Shown here in pieces: positions 1 through 11,333 of a stretch of DNA of 64,000 nucleotides. A program made the position numbers and the translations under genes. The DNA comes from Pagrus major (lineage: Eukaryota > Chordata > Actinopteri > Spariformes > Sparidae), in NCBI RefSeq assembly GCF_040436345.1, contig NC_133219.1, positions 17,630,958 through 17,694,957 on the forward strand, written 5' to 3'. Below the pieces are notes generated by a model. That model searched no databases. It saw nothing but the letters and a program-made list of their open reading frames with translations, and was not told where the DNA came from. The first letter of the stretch is position 1, and each line of letters begins with the position of its first letter.

Positions 1-3000
1 ATGTTACGGTCTTATATTTACAACTTGCTGCTGCAGCTTCAGCCCACTCAACTCCCCCAACATAACGGACTTCTTCCCAGATTTACTCTGAGCCTCCTCC
101 CTGAGGTCCAACTTTGTTCTTGGACCACAAACAGTTGCTGGGGAATAGTCGACGGCCCGCGATAGCAACCTTCAGCGCCTGCGAGTGTGACATGTGGAGT
201 TGTGTTACAAGTGATGTGAACAGCTAATGATGAGAATCAGTGGAAATGATCACAACCGCCTGGAGTGAGGAGCGAGGGTTATGTATTACTTATCACTTGG
301 TATAACAGCATTCAAATCTGTTATCGCAATTGTGTTTTTGAGGCTTTTGGAAAAAAAATCTTGGTGCGCCTTTTTTTTCCTAAGAACTTTTCTTCAAGCA
401 AATTTTTCATTTGTTGTTGATTATGGCGCCCCCTGTGGACAAAAGCGTTATGAGCACTAATAGACCATATTCACACAGCAGCCATTTTCCTCTGACATCA
501 TGCTCAGGGTGGCAAGCTCAAATGCTAGGATAATGTTATGCAGCTGTATTGCAGGTTGCAAGTCATATAAACGTATAAAATCTGACAAATTATTCTTTAC
601 CAATACTACTAAACAACTGATCCACAACTGAAAAGACAATAGAAAATGAAAATCTGGAGGGACATCGAGCCATATTTCAAGGTAAAACAACATATTTGTT
701 AACCCTGTTAGCTAACGTTCGCATTCAACCATTTATAGCTAAAATTACCGTTTAACTACATCTATTGCATTTTAGTTCCAGGCTTATATAAATGTGTCCA
801 AGATTTAAGAGGTCATTTATGGCTTTCCTGTGGTATTTTAACACCATTAAACAGTTAGCTAGGAAGTGGTTGAATGCTAACGTTAACTGTTGTCAAATAG
901 AAGCATACTGATTACCAATCATGTTGTTTAAGGTTGAAATATGGCCCGATGTCCCTCCATATTTTGCTTATCCATTGTCTTTTCAGTTGCTGATCAATCT
1001 TGATTTTCTACGTTTATATGACTTGAAAGCTGGAGCACAGCAGAATGACATTTGCTCTTCCCACCCTGAGCATGATATCAGAGGAAAATGGCTGCCGTGT
1101 GAATATGGTCTATTATCAGAAGGGATAAAGGTATCAAACATGTCATGCTGTAATAATAATAATATTCATCATAATAATAACATGTTTTTGTATAACAATT
1201 TTCAACATAAGGTATTGCAGTGCTTCACAGAAAAATAACTTAATAATAAAATAGCAATAACTATTTGGAAAATACAAAGAAAAAGGGGTTTCATACATAA
1301 AGATTGGGGCACTCACTCAACCAATTTTGAGACTTGTGTCTTTGGTTTTCTCATTTCCATGCTTGGCTCCTCTCAGCTGAAAAGTTGCGCTGAATCCAAA
1401 CTTAACACGGGAACAATGCAGTATTCAACACTACCTTAATGAGATGTTTTCAACTCCCAACCCGCCTCGGATTTCACATCAACAAGGAAAGGGGAAGATC
1501 TGCCAATTTTGTGGCTAGAAAATGTCAAGCTGCTATGGATGCTTTCTTCAACAAACATGTTGCCTCCAGCAAACTGTCTTCGGCTGATCAACCATTTGAC
1601 AGGGATGAACACTACCTAACTGATTTTGATCTTTGGATCTCTTTCAGCTCATTGGCTAATCTTCAAAAAGTTCACATGTTAATAAATCACATCCTCAGAT
1701 CAAAACGTATTATTTCAACCTGAAGGACCAACATTTTTGTCCCTTTGACTCTGTCAAAAAGTTGCACACTATTGCTCTGCTGTATCAAAAATAACAGAGA
1801 ACCTGACAGCAGAGCTGGGGTCCAATCGGATGCTGTAAGTTAATCGGTCATTTATTTTGGAATTCAACCCTTTCTTTGGTTTCAGTTGCTTATTAGCCAC
1901 AGCTTTACTTTAATGCCTGGCTTGGCGAACTCCAACACGGCGCCCTCACAATCAAATTGGAAACAGACTTTTACCTTCTGCCTCTCTCACACAAGATATT
2001 CTGCTCCACAGGTTGCTTTCTTTTCTTTCCTGCAAAGCAAAGTTCTTTTATAACCTGCTGTTGAATATTGATATGATAACAATGGCTTAGTAATGCTCTG
2101 TAATCCGTGAAGTTTTCTTTCCTCCGTGAAACATGCTAAGTCATGACCCCAGTATGGTGCTCATGTGTTGTTTTAAAGTCTCCTGCTGTGTGAGCCTGTA
2201 AAGGGAAAATTAAGCAGAATGCATGCCAAATGGTCAGGTAGTGCACGCCACGACCACTGAGCGTCAGTCTTCTTCCTGGGAAATCTTACAAAGGCATGCT
2301 ATATATACATATTTTATCTTTTATATGTTAAGCAGGTAAATTACATTCAAAACATCTGTATCCACTGTTACTCTACGTGCAAACATTTGGACCTGGAACA
2401 CATTGCAGACCAAGTGTCAACCATCAGCTCCCATTTTGAAATTCGAGCAAACGTGCTTTTCTTGCAAAGGTCAACCACTTTGACCTCCGACTGGAAATGC
2501 AACCATGTCCTATCTTTTCCTTCTGTGTTAATGTTACAGGAACTCACATGCATTTTGGCTTGCATTTCTGCCACAAATATCTGCAAGTAAGGTTTTTGTC
2601 TATTTCACTCATCCCACATCCATACAGCATATATAAGAGGTCTTGTTTAGACCGTGAAACCCAAGCCACTCTGACGGTGCGTCTCCACAGAGGGCAAGAG
2701 AATAGACAGAATGCAGCGTAGGCAGCGATACAGAACAGCTTACTGATTCACATAGCATCTCATTTAAAGCTGACCTATTTTAACTATTTTTACTTTAAAA
2801 CGAAAAAAGACATTGTGACAGTGCTCCCCCACCCTGCCTGAATGGTCTGCATCCTTTCGTTGAAATACATGGGTTTCAAATCTGTTTCTCTTTAGCAATA
2901 TGTCTGTGTGGGCCCAAAACAGCAAAAACAAACCAAATGGTCTGGCAGCACAGCCAATGCAACTGCTTGCTGTGTGAAAGCTTCAAAAAATGGCTTCACC

Positions 3001-3039
3001 TCAGTCATTTAACAAGTACTGTTACCTTTTTTTCCACAG
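1..3039. other. cfap299 intron and repeats
   Basis: This stretch lies upstream of the first recognisable cfap299 exon and is therefore read as intron of that gene. I searched it for the preceding cfap299 exon and did not find it, so that exon is presumably left of the window. It contains the foldback element at 459-1115 and a short AAT-rich tract near 1151-1185. An unrecognised 94-codon open frame at 1439-1723 (+) has no family signature I know and no splice or promoter context. Nothing else could be assigned. Confidence 0.6.
459..1115. repeat. Large imperfect foldback (inverted-repeat) element
   Basis: The sequence from 459 to about 740, read on the minus strand, aligns with about 866-1115 read on the plus strand. 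The shared path includes GGTTGAATGC, CGATGTCCCTCCA, TTGTCTTTTCAGTTG, CGTTTATATGACTTG, CCACCCTGAGCATGAT and GAATATGGTCTATTA. Both arms therefore form one long imperfect hairpin with a spacer of about 125 bases. The two open frames seen here (457-693 minus and 921-1238 plus) are the same sequence read from each arm and are not genes. No transposase is present. A diverged third copy of one arm lies at 32622-32815. This looks like a non-autonomous foldback or MITE-type element. Confidence 0.75.
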
Positions 3040-3169
3040 CTACTACAACTGGAAGACACAGGTGTCCACATCCAACTCGAGCCCCAACTTTGAGGTGATT
3101 TATGACGACCCCAACGGCCTTCTCTTTAAGAACACGAGGGACAAAAAGATCCTGAACGTGGACCCCTTG
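3040..3169 (+). CDS. cfap299: cfap299 penultimate coding exon (partial gene)
   Basis: This exon belongs to CFAP299 (human C4orf22), a cilia- and flagella-associated protein of unknown biochemical activity. A pyrimidine-rich acceptor (ttttttccacag) precedes 3040 and a gtaggt donor follows 3169. The reading frame begins with one base completing a split codon, then reads [17 protein letters not shown] and, later, [18 protein letters not shown], which matches the conserved C-terminal part of the family as I remember it (YNW, SNSSPN, GLLF, RD-KILNVDP). The exon ends on a codon boundary and joins in frame to the exon at 5951. Upstream exons are outside the window. The identification is supported by its place next to bmp3, as in human 4q21. 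Family assignment is from recalled similarity, not a search. Confidence 0.85.
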
Positions 3170-5950
3170 GTAGGTTGTTTTGTTGTTGTTGTCCTGTTTT
3201 GTTTTAGAGCCCCAGGGAGACAAATGGTCCTGCTAATGAGATCAGTTCACCTGTTCCATGGCAGTAAAAATATCCCAGGGAAGCAAAAAAGCCTATAGGG
3301 CAGAACAACTCTTCAAATCGTTTGTGCTACACTGAGGACAACCTCAGGGAGATAACTTTCCATGTACCTGCAGCATCCTGTTTGTTTAACTTGGACTGGG
3401 AATTTTTGTTGCATTTTCTGCCCTTGTTATCTTCCAGTGTGTCCTGTTTTAACCATCAAATGCAAAAAATGTTTCAACATTTTATTTTTATTTTATTTTT
3501 TCACCTCTGCCAACTTTGCTAATTGCCTCGTTTTTAGCAAGTCTTAATTAACAACAGATATCAGGCACAGTCATTTTCAGAGGGAGCCTACGCTATAAGA
3601 GAAGCAGTTGGAGAGACTGAGAGAGAGAGAAATCAGTGGGAGGGAAAGATATTTGCTTTCCACCTGCACAAAGAATGGAGGATCAAGGGGTCGAGACAGG
3701 TGCTTCCTCCGCACTTACAGTCCGACAGGGGCCCTGGAAGAATAACGACTGACAGACTGTGTTTTTTTTCCCTCCAGTTTCCTCTTCGCTGGGGGGTAGG
3801 GAAGTAGTTGGTGGGGCTGAACTATTTTGAAATTGCAGACAGAGCTGTGGGGACTGCGTTTTTGAGGCCAAGCGCCAAAATGGCAGCACAGTGTTCTAGC
3901 TGCGGTCGAGCACCGCCCCGACCAGGCTGTCTATTAAAAACACAAGAGAAGGCATAGGAAGCCAGACACAGCAAACCACCCGTGTGCCCAGGACCAGCTC
4001 AGCTCAGCACAGCCCAGATTGGCTCGGCACAGAGGAGCACAGAACCATCCGGCTTATAACCTACCATGAGCTCACTAGCTGCTCGAGTGGCCGCAGATCT
4101 GCAGTAGATCCTTCCAAAATCAAGGCTCACATCAACTCATTTTGGGTGATTTGTTTGTTCTACCATGACCACTTTTTCAGTCCTTGCCAAAAAGTGGGTT
4201 GGGGGTTAAAGGGTTGTCATATTTCAACTATGATAAAGACTTCAATCGAAGTGTTTCGTTTTTTTCGTTTTTTTTAAAGTTACTGAGATGACGTGGGTGT
4301 TAATGACACATTTTGGTTTCTGTAAAAATAGATGCTTATCATTTCGTTCACCCGTCGTTTCCCATTTTCTCTTAATGTGCCTATGAAGTCACTTTTTATT
4401 GGCCTATTTTTATTTAAGATCTTTTGAACTTGCAAAGGAGGACTGCCTCACTTATGAGGACACCCACAAGTGTGTTTGAGGTAAAAGTGTAAATTGAGTG
4501 TAATGGCTGGCTATGGATCCACTCCCACTACAAGCTTTTGACACACTTAGCCTTAAATAAATGCTCCCAGCTGGTAGTGACTTCACATCTCAGTGGTGGG
4601 GCCATGTCAGGTCTGACATTCAAAGTAACAGAAACATCTTGAAAAATGAACCATTACTGTCACTGTCAAACAATGCTGCATTTGGCCTCTCTTATACCAG
4701 TTATTGTATGAGATGCGTTCTGAATATCTGCGGTTTTGTTTGATTGCTAACATACTTAATCTGTTGCAGCTTTCACATTTGAAGCCAGATTAAGAGATAT
4801 TTTTACCATTGACTCTAATGATTCCTTGTAATGGGAGAGGTAGTTCCAAACCCACTGTGAATCGACACAAACTCTGAATCTCTCTGCAGCTTTTAGCTTC
4901 TTTTAGGTCACAGTTGGTTGTTCAATTAAAAATACACTGTCTGGTTGAGTATCATAGCTCTTACTAATCCCCTGTGAAAACCATAGGCAGTTGTTTTCAG
5001 TAAACAAGCTGAGATAAACACACCTGTCCAGCACTAAATGGCAAGTTAGCAATTAGTTTGTAAAGAAAGTGGAAGGAGCTAGTAGGTCAAGATGGTCAGA
5101 AGATGGCAGGTCACAGAGGCTTACAGAGGAGCCAACGTGCATACCAGTGCTTTATGTTGACCTGTGCCTCAAGCAAGCTGATTGGTTGATTCAGTGCTGT
5201 TCAAAATGCAGTAGAAAAATGTTCTGTACAGACAAGCATAAAATAAACCACCACACAATCGTCTCTGGACAACCTTCATGGAAGTTCACCAATGTGCATT
5301 CCAAAGAAACATGTTTCAGCTTCAAAGCTCCTGTTGGTAAGATTGTTAATTTTCAAGTCTCATTCCCAACTCATCAAATACTGACGCTTTTGGGTGGGAG
5401 GGTGACCTGACCTACAATCCCAGATTGCAGTATTTAACGAGTTGGGAAACCCAAAGTGTCAGTATTACTGTCTTACTAACAGGAGCTTTAAGAAGAGTAT
5501 TTGCTAACATGTTGAACAACTTGAAAAACCAGTGACAGAGCAATATAGTTATTTTAGAGATTCTGCCCCTTGAGGTCAAAAAAGGTAAAAAAAAAACAAC
5601 AACAAAAAAAACCCTTGTATATCAAAGTGTGCTCAGACTGAAAGTGAAGAATATTTTATAGAGTGCAAACTTATATAAAGACAATGGAGAGGCACATGTG
5701 GTGCCTTGATTTGATGCATCCACATAGGCTGAAAATTTCAGCTTGAGCAAAGACGTTTGTTTGAGTGGCAAAAAGGAAAGAAACTAAAGTGTCACGCGCA
5801 CATTCAGGCACACTTTGAAGCAATGAAGATGACGTGAACGAAGCAAGGTGGAAATACACTTTGCATTTAGTCTGAATGCACTATATTAAAATGTAGATAA
5901 CACTGTCCAAACAGCTCCAATAACTGCTCTAAATCTGTGCTGGGTTCTAG
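3170..5950 (+). other. cfap299 last intron
   Basis: This intron of about 2.8 kb runs between the two cfap299 exons, with a gtaggt donor and a ttctag acceptor. It contains the 166-base inverted-repeat element at 5324-5489 and an A-rich run near 5585-5610. The remaining sequence shows no coding signature; the short open frames in it have no recognisable motifs. Confidence 0.7.
5324..5489. repeat. Short inverted-repeat element (MITE-like)
   Basis: The element begins AAAGCTCCTGTTGGTAAGA and ends with the near-complement TCTTACTAACAGGAGCTTT, giving terminal inverted repeats of about 20-25 bases around a 120-base core. The core also contains two inverted blocks: CCCAACTC/ATCAAATACTGACGC and its diverged complement near 5430-5465, in rearranged order. 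The size and structure fit a non-autonomous DNA element. I do not assign a named family. Confidence 0.75.
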
Positions 5951-6043
5951 TCTGGTCCCGGTGAGGACTCCAACAGGACGTTCCTACAGTCAGACCTCTA
6001 CATCCATGTCGTCATCTACGACCACAACATCAGGACGGTCTAA
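5951..6043 (+). CDS. cfap299: cfap299 terminal coding exon
   Basis: The acceptor ttctag lies just before 5951, and the frame is continuous with the exon ending at 3169. It reads SGPGEDSNRTFLQSDLYIHV, then VIYDHNIRTV and a TAA stop at 6041-6043. The PG-(D/E)-(N/S)-T-R/F-LQ-D-Y-HVVIYDH pattern is the conserved carboxyl end of CFAP299. The last 30 residues of the protein are therefore here and intact. This exon is hidden in another frame of a longer spurious open frame, so a simple ORF scan misses it. The 3' UTR must start at 6044. Confidence 0.88.
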   Translation, partial: SGPGEDSNRTFLQSDLYIHVVIYDHNIRTV

Positions 6044-6540
6044 GCTTCAGAGGGCTGCTGCTGCCGACACATTCATACATATGGCACATATTGGAGAGCA
6101 GTGGAGGCCTCTAATTTGACTGAGTTGCTTTGGTTGCACCGTCATTTATAAACTGTTCCCCTCATATCATGCATGCCATCTGGGTGGAGGTGCTGCAGTG
6201 AAAAAATGACTTTAAACTGGGGAGTCCCAGAGGAAGAAGTGGCTGGACTGGTGTGACAACTTGGTTTCTTGCAAATAACCTGTGATTCTATGTGTTACCT
6301 CAGGTTTTGCCATATTATCCTCCTGTTTTTTAATGTTTCTGGCCTTACATCTATAATCTTCTGTACTCCATTTAATGAAGCGAAAGACCCAGTTTGCCTC
6401 AGTTTGTTTGGCATTCCCCGAGTAGCATTTTTCATTATGGGCAGGAACCTGCTCAGGGACCCCAGGCTCGTCCCATCGTTTGGCCTGGCATGTTTTGGGC
6501 TGTTTGTCTAAACAAATTAAAGGCGTAAGAGCTTTGAAAG
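6044..6540 (+). other. cfap299: Probable cfap299 3' UTR
   Basis: This is non-coding sequence immediately after the cfap299 stop. The first poly(A)-type hexamer I see is ATTAAA at 6516-6521, so a UTR of roughly 500 bases is plausible. The exact end is not determined by the sequence alone. Confidence 0.4.
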
Positions 6541-7248
6541 ATGATGGGGGTTGCTTTTATGTCCTCCCCCAGGCTGCGGTAGCTCCAATTGGACTGGAAG
6601 AATGGGTAATGGGCTTAAAGCATTCCGCATGTTCCCAGATGCAAGGCACACTTTACAGGACATCAAAGTGCTCTATCATTTACATATTAGTCATTCACTA
6701 TGGCATTTTTAATGGGAGACAACTCTACAAATAACCTGCTTTGGGAATTATTTAGGAAGTACGGAAGACTTTTAGCGACTAGCCCCCTTTTAATTTTAGG
6801 ATTTAAATTTTTTTTGCATTTGTTATTTAAACACGTGGTAGGAATCAGTCGCCCCACAAGTAACATTCTCTATGTCTATGAGCTCACAAATTACATGGTA
6901 TTTGTTATTTATTCAAATATTTGTTGTCTATAGACTCCGCAGACAGATGGTTTAGGGGAAACACATTTTTTTCCCATTTAGTCACAAGAAAGCATCATGA
7001 ACATGTGCCCTGTGGAGGCATTTTTGTACCCACTTCTATACATAAATCAACGTTCAGCAACATACTTTTCCCCCTATTCTTTTAACTGCTCCCCAGAATG
7101 CTATTGAAATCAGCCATTTTTACGTTTTTTTCCCACAAACTGGCAACTACCAAGAGTCTTGATCCTGACGAAACACAGATTCCAACGACGTCATACCATT
7201 GGCTCACAAACCTTGTTAGAAGCTGGAACCAAGCAGAGAAGAGAGGAA

Positions 7249-7444
7249 GATATTTTGGGGGAAATACGCTTGCCTAAGAGTTGAGATGAGAAAGAGACCT
7301 CACTATGCTAAGCTAAGCTAAGCTAGCAGTGTCCTTGCTGTAAGCCTAATGCACAGACATGTGAGTGGTAACGTTTTCTTTCTTTTAACTCCCATCAAGA
7401 AAGCAAAAAAGTGTATTTCACAACATGTTGAACCGGTCCTTTAA
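7249..7444. repeat. Fish interspersed repeat fragment
   Basis: The sequence TTTTGGGGGAAATACGCTTG, followed by GAGATGAGAA, CTAAGCTAAGCTAAGCTAGC and a terminal TTGAACCGGTCCTTTA, resembles the widespread fish repeat that ends in a 'GGTCCTTTAA' inverted terminus. Only one end appears intact. Recognition is from memory of the pattern, not a database match. Confidence 0.5.
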
Positions 7445-10010
7445 AATAACATCACTGCAGCCAGAGTTAGCGTGCTCCCGTACTCATTTCTTCTGCATCC
7501 TTCAAGCCCAAATTTATTTCTGAAAGTTACAAGGTTTTAAACAAATGAGTTCATTCTTACACAAACCTCTAATGTCCCTCAGCCGCCCTGATACCAAAGC
7601 AGCCTTCCACTGGCTGCATCTGTTTGTCTGTTTCGGCTGAATTGGACCCTGCTGGCCTCATTGGCGCAATATGTGTGGTGACATGGGGATGTGGGTTCTG
7701 GTTCTGTAAAAGCAGGGTTTGGGGAATGGGGGTCTGGTTTTGGGTTTTCTTAGTCTTAGTGGGTTTCTGGTTGTTTTTTGTTTTAAGAAGATGTGAGCGC
7801 TGAGCCTGTTTTGGGGTGATGATGAAACAAACTTTGTAAAAGTCTAAAGAGGTTGTAAAAAACAATGTGACTGACTGGAGGGGAGGCGTCTTTTTAATTT
7901 TTCTTTTTGTCCTTTTCTTTTAAATGTGTTTTTGTTGTTATATTGTGTTTAAATATTTTTTTAGTGTCTATTTTGAGGTGTTTGTGTAAAAATGTCTATA
8001 AAAGAAGTGGTTTGTCTTTTCTGTTGTCTCAACAGAAACTGGACTGTCAAGGATTGTTAGATTGTTTGATGTAGAAGGATTGTGTTAGGAATGCCATTTC
8101 TTCTTCGACCCCGGGCCGAGGGCTTTCGCAATCGACAAACCGCCCACCTGAATATCTCACTATCTGTACTGCTTTGTTATTTTTTTACGCGTTGGAACTA
8201 AGAACTCAGACTGGCCGGGTGGCAAATACACATTTCACCCTCATCTGCAGCTGTTTAGATTTACAGGCCGCAGCCCATTCATGTGGCCCGGTGAGGTTGA
8301 TGGAACAGCCCCGCTCTGCTCTCCTCTCTCCCTCTCTGAAAGTGGCATCGGTCATTCCAAACACCTACCAATCAAAACAGCAGATGTGCTCCTGAAAAAA
8401 GGGCAAATTAAAATGCCGGTGGATTGACAAACAAGCAGAGACGCTCATGAAATGCACAGGCTACTTTTTATGTGCCTTACCTCTGAGGAAAACCAAACCT
8501 CAAACAAACAAGTGGCTGGAAGTCACCCACACCGATCATGTGTCTGTAAATAGTAATGATTTCACAATAAAGTTTCATTTAAATGGTTATATCCCTCTTT
8601 ATTTCTTTTATTGGGCTTTTAAGCTGTTGGGGTTTTAACTGAAGCATGGTTTTATTAGTTTGAGGCCTGACTTGCCCCTAATATACACAACATGAGGTAA
8701 AGAGGTGGAATCAGACTAAACTGGGCCTCAGATAGTAGAGGCACTATTCAGCCTCCTCAATGTAACACGCTCACTTTCACCTTCATTTGATCTCTAATTG
8801 GCCAAATATTTATATTATCAGCTATTTATCGGTATTGGTGAAATTCCAGGCGATAAATAAAGTCGACAATATGAAGCCAAATTGTTTTCATTGCCTCAAC
8901 AAATGCAGCATTTACAAGGAGAGGAACAAGAAGAGGAACAAGTGCAGCCTGTTGTGCTCAGGACGTCAAACTACTACACCTGGTTAGAGCCACGCAGCGC
9001 AGACTAGCGAGCCAAACGTGTTGTCGCTGCTGTGGATATTTTATACAGTTTCAAAGGAAGACAGTCCAACTGCAAGCTGCAACACATGTTCCTCAAGGGT
9101 TCTGAGAGAATGGAAAAAAGTAATACAACAAATCTTATTAAAGCTTCGGAATATTAAATTATCCATCTTTGCGCAAGAACATCTGAGCCTTTCTTACCCT
9201 CATGCATGCATTACTACAGGTTAGGAACCATGAGAAGCAGGTAGTTATCGGTATTGGCTGGGAAAAAATCCATATTTTGCATCCCTAAAAAATACTGCAC
9301 GTTACAAAGTTTATTTGCGGCTTCAGCAGTCTGAGGTGGACGAATCAACTTGGTATCTTCTTGGGGTCATGGGCACCTGACTGTTTTGTAAGATACTTCA
9401 AAATTCACAGCATTAATTGTGTGTTTGATAAGTTGGACCATATTTTTGGATTAAACAGACCGTAATTTAAATTGTTTAAATAATGCTATTAAGATTTTAT
9501 CAATTGTGAAGCATTTTGGCAGCAGTCATCTGTACAGCATTTTCCACATGTGTAAAACTCTATTTGTACAATGTAATAGATGTAACTCACGTAATCTGTT
9601 AATTAAGTCAAACCTTTCCTGTTGTTAAAGTTTTTTCTTTTTATTTATTCTTTCTGTTCTTAATATTATATAAAAAAAAAACATGTGTTGACATAAGCCT
9701 TTCAGAGTTTTCTCTCTTTTATCTTCTGCTTTTGTCTTAAGGGATACAGATCTGAGAAAGTGCATTCATTGATTCATTGATTGATTATTCTGAGTTGAAC
9801 CTGTCAGGTCCCAGCTGACTCCACTTTGCTGCCCCTGTGGTAGAAGCCTGTATCGATTCTCTCCTCCCAGTTGAAAGGGTTAAACCCGTTCAGTGTGTTG
9901 ACTGCTATGAAAGACATGGCATGCTAATATTATTGCCATCAGATGTCCAAGGGCGGGGAAATGCCCTAATCATTTCCTCCCGAGTGCCCCTGAATGAGAA
10001 GCCCAGTGGC

Positions 10011-10092
10011 GGGGGGTGGAGGGCGGTGGGATGGGGTGTCTAAACCCCGCCTGGATGGGCTGTTTTGGGGGACGGTGGGGAGGGGCGGTGGG
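10011..10092 (+). other. Two G-quadruplex-type motifs upstream of bmp3
   Basis: Four G-tracts of three or more with short loops occur at 10011-10036 and again at 10067-10092, both on the plus strand. They lie about 1 kb before the bmp3 start codon in a locally GC-rich stretch. Such motifs are often found near promoters; function here is inference. Confidence 0.5.
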
Positions 10093-10443
10093 CACAGTAC
10101 AGCATCCGGATCGGACCGCGATGGTACAGGATGTGTGTGCTTAACTCCATTCAACAAAACTAAATAGGGGAGAGAGCCTTTAATGCCGTCAATAAGCCGC
10201 TTCATTCAGCAGCGCGGCCCAGTCAGACGCACAGCTCTGCGGAGTAGAAATTACGCACAGAGGGGCTGTTCTGTGGCAGCAGTCTATATATTGAAATCAG
10301 CTCGATTAATCGGCGGAATGTCCTTTAATGAAATATTTGTTAAAATCTGCCTTGAATCAACTGATAAAACAGCCTCGTTCATCTCTTGATAACATGAGAT
10401 AATTTGTCCCCAGGCTGAATGTGCGTAAAAGTATCTTGAACAG

Positions 10444-10447
<4 letters not shown>

Positions 10448-10510
<63 letters not shown>

Positions 10511-10519
10511 TCTCTCTCT
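10448..10519 (+). repeat. (CT)n microsatellite
   Basis: About 36 uninterrupted or nearly uninterrupted CT units, with one CCC interruption near 10506. It abuts the GT tract that follows. The open frames here on both strands encode only dipeptide repeats and are not genes. Confidence 0.95.
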
Positions 10520-10521
10520 GA

Positions 10522-10590
10522 GTGTGTGTGTGTGTGTGTGTGTGTGCGTGCGTGCGTGTGTGTGTGTGTGTGTGTGCGAGCGTGCGTGTG
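10522..10590 (+). repeat. (GT)n microsatellite with GC interruptions
   Basis: A GT tract of about 69 bases with several GTGC interruptions directly follows the CT tract. The compound tract lies about 470 bases before the bmp3 start codon, so it may sit within or near the promoter. Confidence 0.93.
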
Positions 10591-11056
10591 CGAGGAATAC
10601 CCAGCTGGTCCCACAAGCCCTATAATACCAAGCACAACATGCTTTACCTTCAATGAAAGCTGAGACGGGGGGACGGTTGACTGCTGGTCCTGAAATCAGC
10701 TCACAGCTCGGATACAAAACCAGGAGCGTCGCTGTTTGAGCAGCTTAGTTCTCCCGAATCTGCTCCTTCATTACACCTTCTGCTGTGCGCCGGAACCTTT
10801 TTTGTTTTAATCATTTACTGACTGTTACAACTTATCAAAAGCAGAGAAGCAACTTTGGATAACGCTCTCATATTATTTCCTGCCCACATTGCTCTCTCGC
10901 TGTGACTGGTGTCAAAGGTGATGGTGTCATTTTCTAACAGAGGACTCCTCCTCAGGTGATGGTATGTCTTTTTGGAGATAGGCACCACTTCTGGAAACGT
11001 GCTAGATTTCCCACAACTGTTACTTTTTCTGCTGCTACCTTCGCTTTGGCTCAAGC

Positions 11057-11333
11057 ATGGCTCTCTACTCTCGGTTTGTGGTCGTGCTGCTTTACGGATG
11101 GACTTATCTGTGCGTTGGATACTGCGCGATGCTGAAAACAGACAATTTCCCCGAGAGACGAAAGGTGGATTTTACGCATTCGGTGGATAAAAAGCAGCCC
11201 ACGAAAGACGACCAGGATCTGCTTTTACAGGATACAATGACGGAACACATGCAGATGCTTTACACTAAGTACAACCAGGCTGGATTTCCCTTCAAGGACG
11301 GCAACACTGTCCGCAGCTTCAAAGCGCACTGGG
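11057..11333 (+). CDS. bmp3: bmp3 exon 1 (signal peptide and start of propeptide)
   Basis: The exon encodes residues 1-92 plus one base of codon 93. It reads [19 protein letters not shown] through to [11 protein letters not shown], matching the GNTVRSF motif of human BMP3. The donor is gtaggt at 11334. Only this donor gives the phase needed by exon 2. Confidence 0.95.

Larger units (their letters stand above)
6541..10440. other. Intergenic region between cfap299 and bmp3
   Basis: No coding exon was recognised. Fragments of common fish repeats are visible. The one at 7249-7444 contains GGGAAATACGCTT, a CTAAGCTAAGCTAAGC run and a terminal CGGTCCTTTA. Short pieces near 8800-8870 and 9240-9290 contain TTATCGGTATTGG and end in TGCATCCCTA. 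The part from 9950 to 10270 is richer in G and C and holds two quadruplex-type motifs. It could include distal bmp3 promoter sequence, but no specific factor site can be claimed. Confidence 0.55.

Noticed and set aside
457-1238. Two open frames with similar proteins (457-693 minus, 921-1238 plus) that could look like a gene pair
   Set aside because: They are the two arms of one inverted repeat, lack any known domain, and match a third non-coding copy.
1439-1723. 94-codon plus-strand frame with ordinary composition
   Set aside because: No recognisable motif, no splice or promoter context, and it lies in a repeat-bearing intron; chance cannot be excluded.
10284-10717. Several open frames of about 100 codons on both strands around the CT/GT tract
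   Set aside because: They encode only RE, HT, LS and VC dipeptide runs and come from the microsatellite.
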